Part shown: positions 60,570 through 64,000 of the stretch, one piece after another
Layout of the letters: each line of letters starts with the position of its first letter
Position numbering within the stretch: the stretch's first letter is position 1
NCBI RefSeq assembly: GCF_049803795.1
Contig: NZ_JBNAGJ010000007.1
Span: forward strand, 95,244 to 159,243
Length of the DNA stretch: 64,000 bases
Origin: Thalassobius sp002708925
GTDB taxonomy: Bacteria; Pseudomonadota; Alphaproteobacteria; Rhodobacterales; Rhodobacteraceae
Reading direction: 5' to 3'
Notes under the pieces: model-generated
Told to the model about the DNA's origin: nothing
The model's database searches: none
What the model saw: the letters and a program-made list of their open reading frames with translations, nothing else
Program-made: the position numbers and the translations under genes

Positions 60570-61169
60570 ATGCCCGCGCTAAAACCGACAGAATTCACCG
60601 CCACCGTCACCTATCTGGGCCTTGTGCCTGACCGTGATGCCTCGTTGCGGTCGCACGCTCTGAGCCAGGCCATGCTGACCTGGGCCGGTATCGAGGGCGA
60701 GGCGCATGGGGGGGTCACGCGGCCTTCGTGCAGTCGGGTTCTGTCTCAGCATCCGCGCGATACTGAAATCCGGAATGTGCGGCAGCTCTCGGTTCTGTCG
60801 GCCGAGGAACTGGCGCATATCGCGGCCCAGATCGGCGTGGATGGGTTCGATCCGGCCTGGGTGGGCGCGTCCCTGATTGTGGAAGGCATCCCCGATTTCA
60901 CCCATGTGCCGCCGTCTTCGCGGTTGCAGGCGCCCTCGGGGGCGACGCTGGTGGTGGACATGGAGAACCGCCCCTGCGTGCTGCCCGCCCCGGTGATCGA
61001 GGCCGACGCCCCCGGTGCCGGCAAGCTGTTCAAACCCGCCGCCGCAGGCAAACGCGGGGTGACAGCCTGGGTGGAACGCGAGGGGCCGATTGCCGTGGGG
61101 GACGTGCTGAGGCTGCATATCCCCGATCAACCCGTCTGGGCCCATCTGAACAGCGCGCGGGCGTCCTAG
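60570..61169 (+). CDS. MOSC domain-containing protein
   Basis: This 199-residue protein contains a MOSC-type beta-barrel. The segment GVTRPSCSRVLSQHPRDTEIRNVRQLSVLS is present. It also has LIVEGIPDFTHVPPSSRLQ and a cysteine at RPCVLPAP. MOSC domains handle sulfur or molybdenum cofactor ligands; the function of stand-alone members is largely unknown. The ATG at 60570 has an AGGAG site six bases upstream. It sits between the methyltransferase and fhs without an obvious link to either. Confidence 0.85.
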   Translation: MPALKPTEFTATVTYLGLVPDRDASLRSHALSQAMLTWAGIEGEAHGGVTRPSCSRVLSQHPRDTEIRNVRQLSVLSAEELAHIAAQIGVDGFDPAWVGASLIVEGIPDFTHVPPSSRLQAPSGATLVVDMENRPCVLPAPVIEADAPGAGKLFKPAAAGKRGVTAWVEREGPIAVGDVLRLHIPDQPVWAHLNSARAS

Positions 61170-61267
61170 CGACGTTTCAGTCCCAGAAATGTCGGATTTA
61201 CCGTCTCTGCACCTTGGCCGAATAAGCTATGGCTAAGGAAGGCGCACAAGGATCTTGGGAGGGGGAC

Positions 61268-62944
61268 ATGAGCCATAAATCCGACATCGAAATTGCCCGC
61301 GAGGCCGTGAAAAAACCGATACAGGACATCGGCGCGCAGCTGGGCATCCCGCCCGAGCATCTGCTGCCCTTTGGCCATGACAAGGCCAAGATCGGGCAGG
61401 ATTTTATCCGCTCGGTTCAGGATCGTCCGGACGGCAAGCTGATCCTTGTCACCGCGATCAACCCCACCCCGGCGGGCGAGGGCAAGACCACCACCACCGT
61501 GGGGCTGGGCGACGGGCTTAGCCGGATCGGGAAAAACGCAGCGATCTGCATCCGCGAGGCCAGCCTGGGCCCCTGTTTCGGCATGAAGGGCGGCGCGGCG
61601 GGGGGCGGTTATGCTCAGGTGGTGCCGATGGAGGAAATGAACCTCCATTTCACCGGGGATTTCCACGCGATCACCAGCGCGCATAACCTGCTGGCCGCGA
61701 TGATCGACAATCACATCTATTGGGGCAACGAGCTGGGCATTGACGAGCGCCGCGTTACCTGGCGCCGGGTGATGGATATGAATGACCGGGCGCTCAGGGA
61801 CATGGTGACCAGCCTGGGCGGCGTGGCGAACGGTTTCCCGCGCCAGACGGGCTTTGACATCACCGTCGCCTCCGAGGTGATGGCGATCCTGTGCCTGGCC
61901 CGCGACCTGGAGGATCTGCAAAACCGGCTGGGGAACATCATCGTGGCCTACCGGCGCGACCGCAGCCCGATCTACGCGCGCGATTTGCAGGCCGATGGCG
62001 CGATGACCGTGCTGCTGAAGGACGCGATGCAGCCCAATCTGGTGCAGACGCTGGAACACACCCCGGCCTTTGTCCATGGTGGCCCCTTTGCCAATATCGC
62101 GCATGGCTGCAATTCCGTCATCGCCACCACAAGTGCGCTGAAACTGGCCGATTTCGTGGTCACCGAGGCGGGCTTTGGCGCCGATCTGGGGGCCGAGAAA
62201 TTCATGAACATCAAATGCCGCAAGGCCGGTCTGGCCCCCGATGCGGTTGTCATTGTCGCCACGATCCGCGCGATGAAGATGAACGGCGGCGTGGCGAAAT
62301 CCGATCTGGATTCGGAAAACGTGCAGGCCGTGCAGGACGGTTGCCCCAACCTGGGCCGCCACATCGCCAATGTGAAATCCTTTGGCGTGCCGGTGGTGGT
62401 GGCGATCAACCATTTTCTCTCGGATACCGAGGCCGAGATCGCGGCGGTCACCGAATATGTCAGCGCGCAGGGCTCTGAGGCGATCCTGTGCCAGCATTGG
62501 GAAAAGGGCAGCGCCGGAACCGAGGCTTTGGCGACGCGGATTGTTGAACTGACCGAGGGCGGCTGGTCGCATTTCGCGCCGCTCTATCCTGATGAGATGC
62601 CGCTGTTTCAGAAGATCGAAACCATCGCCAGGCGCATTTACCACGCTGACGCGGTGCTGGCCGATAAGAAAATCCGCGACCAGCTGCGCGCATGGGAGGA
62701 CGCGGGCTATGCGGACCTGCCGATCTGCATGGCCAAAACGCAGTATAGTTTCTCGACCGATCCCAGCCTGCGCGGCGCGCCCACCGGCCATTCCGTCCCG
62801 ATTCGCGAGGTCCGCCTGTCCGCCGGGGCCGGTTTCGTCGTCGTCATCTGCGGGGAAATCATGACCATGCCGGGCCTGCCGCGCCACCCCAGCGCCGAGC
62901 AGATCGGGCTGAATGATCTGGGCCAGATCGAGGGGCTGTTCTGA
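61268..62944 (+). CDS. fhs: formate-tetrahydrofolate ligase
   Basis: This 558-residue enzyme makes 10-formyl-THF from formate, THF and ATP. It has the P-loop TPAGEGKTTTTVGLGDGL (about residue 65) and the GPCFGMKGGAAGGGYAQVVP segment. It also has FANIAHGCNSVIATT and EAGFGADLGAEKF. It lies directly upstream of folD on the same strand. With purU at the left end, both formyl-THF synthesis from formate and its release are present. Confidence 0.96.
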   Translation: MSHKSDIEIAREAVKKPIQDIGAQLGIPPEHLLPFGHDKAKIGQDFIRSVQDRPDGKLILVTAINPTPAGEGKTTTTVGLGDGLSRIGKNAAICIREASLGPCFGMKGGAAGGGYAQVVPMEEMNLHFTGDFHAITSAHNLLAAMIDNHIYWGNELGIDERRVTWRRVMDMNDRALRDMVTSLGGVANGFPRQTGFDITVASEVMAILCLARDLEDLQNRLGNIIVAYRRDRSPIYARDLQADGAMTVLLKDAMQPNLVQTLEHTPAFVHGGPFANIAHGCNSVIATTSALKLADFVVTEAGFGADLGAEKFMNIKCRKAGLAPDAVVIVATIRAMKMNGGVAKSDLDSENVQAVQDGCPNLGRHIANVKSFGVPVVVAINHFLSDTEAEIAAVTEYVSAQGSEAILCQHWEKGSAGTEALATRIVELTEGGWSHFAPLYPDEMPLFQKIETIARRIYHADAVLADKKIRDQLRAWEDAGYADLPICMAKTQYSFSTDPSLRGAPTGHSVPIREVRLSAGAGFVVVICGEIMTMPGLPRHPSAEQIGLNDLGQIEGLF

Positions 62945-63102
62945 ACGCGGTTTCCCTTTGAGGCGCGCGCGGGGCTGATCGGAAACGCACGGTGTCGGAA
63001 TTTGGCCGAATCTGGCGTGGATGGGCTGGTGCGGACGGCTCTGAGGCGCTAAACGCTTCGCTCAACAGGGCATTGCCCGCAGATCAGACGAAAGGGCCCC
63101 CC

Positions 63103-64000
63103 ATGACCGCAACTATCATCGACGGTAAGGCGTTTGCCTTGGATGTTCGTGGGCGCGTTGCGCAGCATGTTGCGCGGCTGAAAGAGGAAAACGCGATCAC
63201 GCCGGGCCTGGCCGTGGTGCTGGTGGGCGAGGATCCTGCCAGCCAGGTTTATGTGCGCTCGAAGGGGAAAATGACCGTCGAAGTGGGCATGAATTCCTAT
63301 GAGCACAAACTGCCCGCCGACACGTCCGAGGCGGATCTTCTGGCGCTGATTAACCAATTGAACACCGATTCTGAGGTACACGGGATTCTGGTGCAGCTGC
63401 CCTTGCCGGCGCATCTGAACGAGGATCTGGTGATCAACGCCATCGACCCGGCCAAGGATGTGGACGGGTTTCATATCTCGAATGTGGGGCTGCTGGGCAC
63501 CGGGCAAAAGGCGATGGTGCCCTGCACGCCGCTGGGTTGCCTGATGATGCTGCGCGCGCATCATGGCAGCCTGTCGGGGCTGAACGCGGTGGTGATCGGG
63601 CGCAGCAATATCGTCGGCAAACCGATGGCGCAGCTGCTGCTGGGCGACAGCTGCACGGTGACGATCGCCCATAGCCGCACGCGCGATCTGCCCGGTGTGG
63701 TGCGGGGCGCGGACATCGTGGTGGCGGCGGTGGGCCGTCCCGAAATGGTGCCGGGCGACTGGATCAAACCGGGCGCCACGGTGATTGACGTGGGCATCAA
63801 TCGGATCCCGGCTCCGGAAAAGGGCGCGGGCAAAACCCGGCTGGTGGGCGACGTGGATTTCGCCAGCTGCGCGGCGGTGGCCGGGGCGATCACCCCGGTA
63901 CCCGGAGGCGTCGGCCCAATGACCATCGCCTGCCTTCTGGCCAACACCCTGACCGCCTGCTGCCGCGCCAATGGCCTGACAGAGCCAGAGGGGCTGACCG
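63103..64000 (+). CDS. folD: bifunctional methylene-THF dehydrogenase / methenyl-THF cyclohydrolase, 3' end cut by window
   Basis: The visible 299 codons cover nearly the whole enzyme. Visible motifs include the cyclohydrolase/dehydrogenase core YVRSKGKMTVEVGM with the active-site lysine and ILVQLPLPAHLN. DVDGFH and the Rossmann segment NAVVIGRSNIVGKPMAQLLL follow. PGGVGPMTIACLL is the usual C-terminal signature. It oxidises methylene-THF to 10-formyl-THF reversibly and pairs with Fhs. A weak ribosome site (AAAGGG) precedes the ATG at 63103. The reading continues open through base 64000. Confidence 0.95.
   Translation, partial: MTATIIDGKAFALDVRGRVAQHVARLKEENAITPGLAVVLVGEDPASQVYVRSKGKMTVEVGMNSYEHKLPADTSEADLLALINQLNTDSEVHGILVQLPLPAHLNEDLVINAIDPAKDVDGFHISNVGLLGTGQKAMVPCTPLGCLMMLRAHHGSLSGLNAVVIGRSNIVGKPMAQLLLGDSCTVTIAHSRTRDLPGVVRGADIVVAAVGRPEMVPGDWIKPGATVIDVGINRIPAPEKGAGKTRLVGDVDFASCAAVAGAITPVPGGVGPMTIACLLANTLTACCRANGLTEPEGLT

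Noticed and set aside
1..64000. CRISPR arrays, tRNA or rRNA genes, insertion sequences
   Set aside because: No regularly spaced repeats, cloverleaf-like sequence, rRNA segments or transposase reading were noticed on a read of both strands.

Overview
The window looks like chromosomal DNA of an alphaproteobacterium, most likely a member of the Rhodobacteraceae (roseobacter/Rhodobacter group). The GC content is high. Phosphatidylcholine synthase, a DUF1127 protein, a TTG-started ftsH, ruvCAB followed by ybgC-tolQRAB-pal-cpoB-tilS-ftsH, and a near-match to the alphaproteobacterial SOS box all fit that group. No rRNA, tRNA, insertion sequence, prophage or CRISPR array was recognised.

Region 1 (1-10.9 kb) is an acyl-CoA catabolic locus. 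A TetR-thiolase-FadB-like operon runs leftward. Divergent from it are a five-part Liv-type ABC importer, an acyl-CoA synthetase and an acyl-CoA dehydrogenase. The likely logic is import of a carboxylate, activation to the CoA thioester and beta-oxidation under the TetR regulator. A 36-bp interval with divergent promoters and a palindrome is the probable operator.

Region 2 (10.9-25.1 kb) holds purU and a small membrane protein, then the most unusual part of the window. This is a locus of almost exclusively exported proteins: two caspase-like (C14) proteases, an HtrA-like protease with two PDZ domains, a trypsin-like zymogen, a patatin-like lipoprotein phospholipase, two paralogous small secreted proteins with a PPC-like C-terminus, a small membrane protein, and a dedicated response regulator/histidine kinase pair. 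One paralogue lies at each end. I know of no named system with this composition and propose it as a candidate envelope or secreted protease-lipase cascade.

Region 3 (25.1-47.4 kb) is mostly housekeeping and small accessory operons. It contains a DadA-like oxidoreductase, truA, ycjX-GNAT-ycjF, a truncated hemoglobin, ileS with a long two-promoter upstream region, ogt, pcs, a DUF484 gene and xerC, a transaldolase and priA. These are followed by an ECF sigma/anti-sigma/secreted-protein operon, a YeeE-type sulfur transporter, MFS and MATE exporters, prmA and a DUF1127 gene.

Region 4 (47.5-64 kb) carries ruvCAB, a conserved unknown gene, a decayed thpR, the Tol-Pal envelope operon, tilS, ftsH, a trans-aconitate methyltransferase-like gene, a MOSC protein, and the one-carbon genes fhs and folD. 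FolD runs off the right edge; the FadB-like gene runs off the left edge.
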